Below are positions 63,621 to 64,000 of a stretch of 64,000 nt of DNA, one piece after another (position 1 is the first letter of the stretch; each line of letters begins with the position of its first letter). Made by a program: the position numbers and the translations under genes. The notes below the pieces were generated by a model. The model had not been told where the DNA came from, did not search any database, and saw nothing but the letters and a program-made list of their open reading frames with translations. Origin of the DNA: Peromyscus leucopus (lineage: Eukaryota > Chordata > Mammalia > Rodentia > Cricetidae); contig NC_051083.1 of assembly GCF_004664715.2 (NCBI RefSeq), positions 96,049,161 to 96,113,160 on the forward strand, read 5' to 3'.

Positions 63621-64000
63621 ATAGCCCAAAGGTAGACACTAAGCAAAGGGAAGATGGAAAAGTTCTGGAGATAAACAGTGGTGATAGTTACCCAACATCT
63701 CGAGATGTATTTAAGATCACAGAAGTGTACATTTAAAAATGATTAAAATGATTAAATATAATTTTATTTATTTATATTTTTACCAGAATAAGACACGGTA
63801 CAACTGAGTAGCATTCTGAAAAACTGAATCTCTACCTAATCACAGATGAAGATAACAAATAAGTAGATATTCTAATTTTTTAACCTATTCTACTGCTCTT
63901 TGCTCCCTGGTTACCACCTCCCCAGGTCCCTAAGTTTATCTGATTCTATTAGTTCATTTGAGTTACAGACTTTATGATGGGAACACCAGACTCCAAAAAA
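63296..64000. other. Intron 2 segment with an (ATT)n microsatellite
   Basis: Contains about 13 ATT units at 63578-63617; otherwise AT-rich unique sequence to the window edge. No exon recognised. Confidence 0.55.

Overview
The window is mammalian nuclear DNA, almost certainly from a cricetid rodent (hamster, vole or deer-mouse group). It is AT-rich with sparse exons and long introns. Its SINE set is B1, B2, B3 and ID/B4. The younger B1 copies carry the right-hand variant ending in GCAAAGCTACACAGAGAAACCCTGTCTC, which I associate with cricetids (from memory). It also carries older L1, L2, MIR, MaLR LTR and Tigger-like remnants and many long (CA)n tracts. No bacterial, viral or plasmid gene organisation is present.

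One protein-coding gene is firmly identified: AMMECR1, on the minus strand. Its last four coding exons are at 32427-32313, 18941-18851, 17562-17466 and 15523-15409 (stop codon 15411-15409). All have AG/GT boundaries and matching phases. Together they encode the final 138 residues of the AMMECR1 domain, ending in NHYS. A 3' UTR of about 4.3 kb follows and runs to a polyadenylation signal at 11127-11122. The first coding exons, including the one for the LRGCIG motif, were not found and should lie beyond position 64000. In human this gene is X-linked (from memory), so the window is probably X-chromosomal.

Layout by region. 1-575 is an 18-bp minisatellite. 576-11104 is intergenic sequence downstream of AMMECR1, with a B2/B1 nest, an old L1 3' end, a Tigger remnant carrying microsatellites, and further SINEs. 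11105-15523 is the terminal exon. 15524-32312 holds introns 5, 4 and 3 (numbered by the preceding exon; intron 3 is 13.4 kb). 32428-64000 lies inside intron 2, which is at least 31 kb long and carries SINEs, MIR, L1 fragments, two small duplications, a 30-bp minisatellite, many CA repeats and a probable tRNA-Ile-derived pseudogene. No second protein-coding gene was recognised; the remaining open frames run through repeats or look like chance.

I found no new multi-gene system. The most notable signals are structural: an inverted duplication of about 175 bp per arm at 39066-39555; an inverted B1 pair and complementary (UG)n/(CA)n tracts around AMMECR1 exon 3; weak splice donors at exons 4 and 5; and several repeat-free stretches that may be conserved non-coding elements. 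Intron and exon numbers assume the usual six-exon model.
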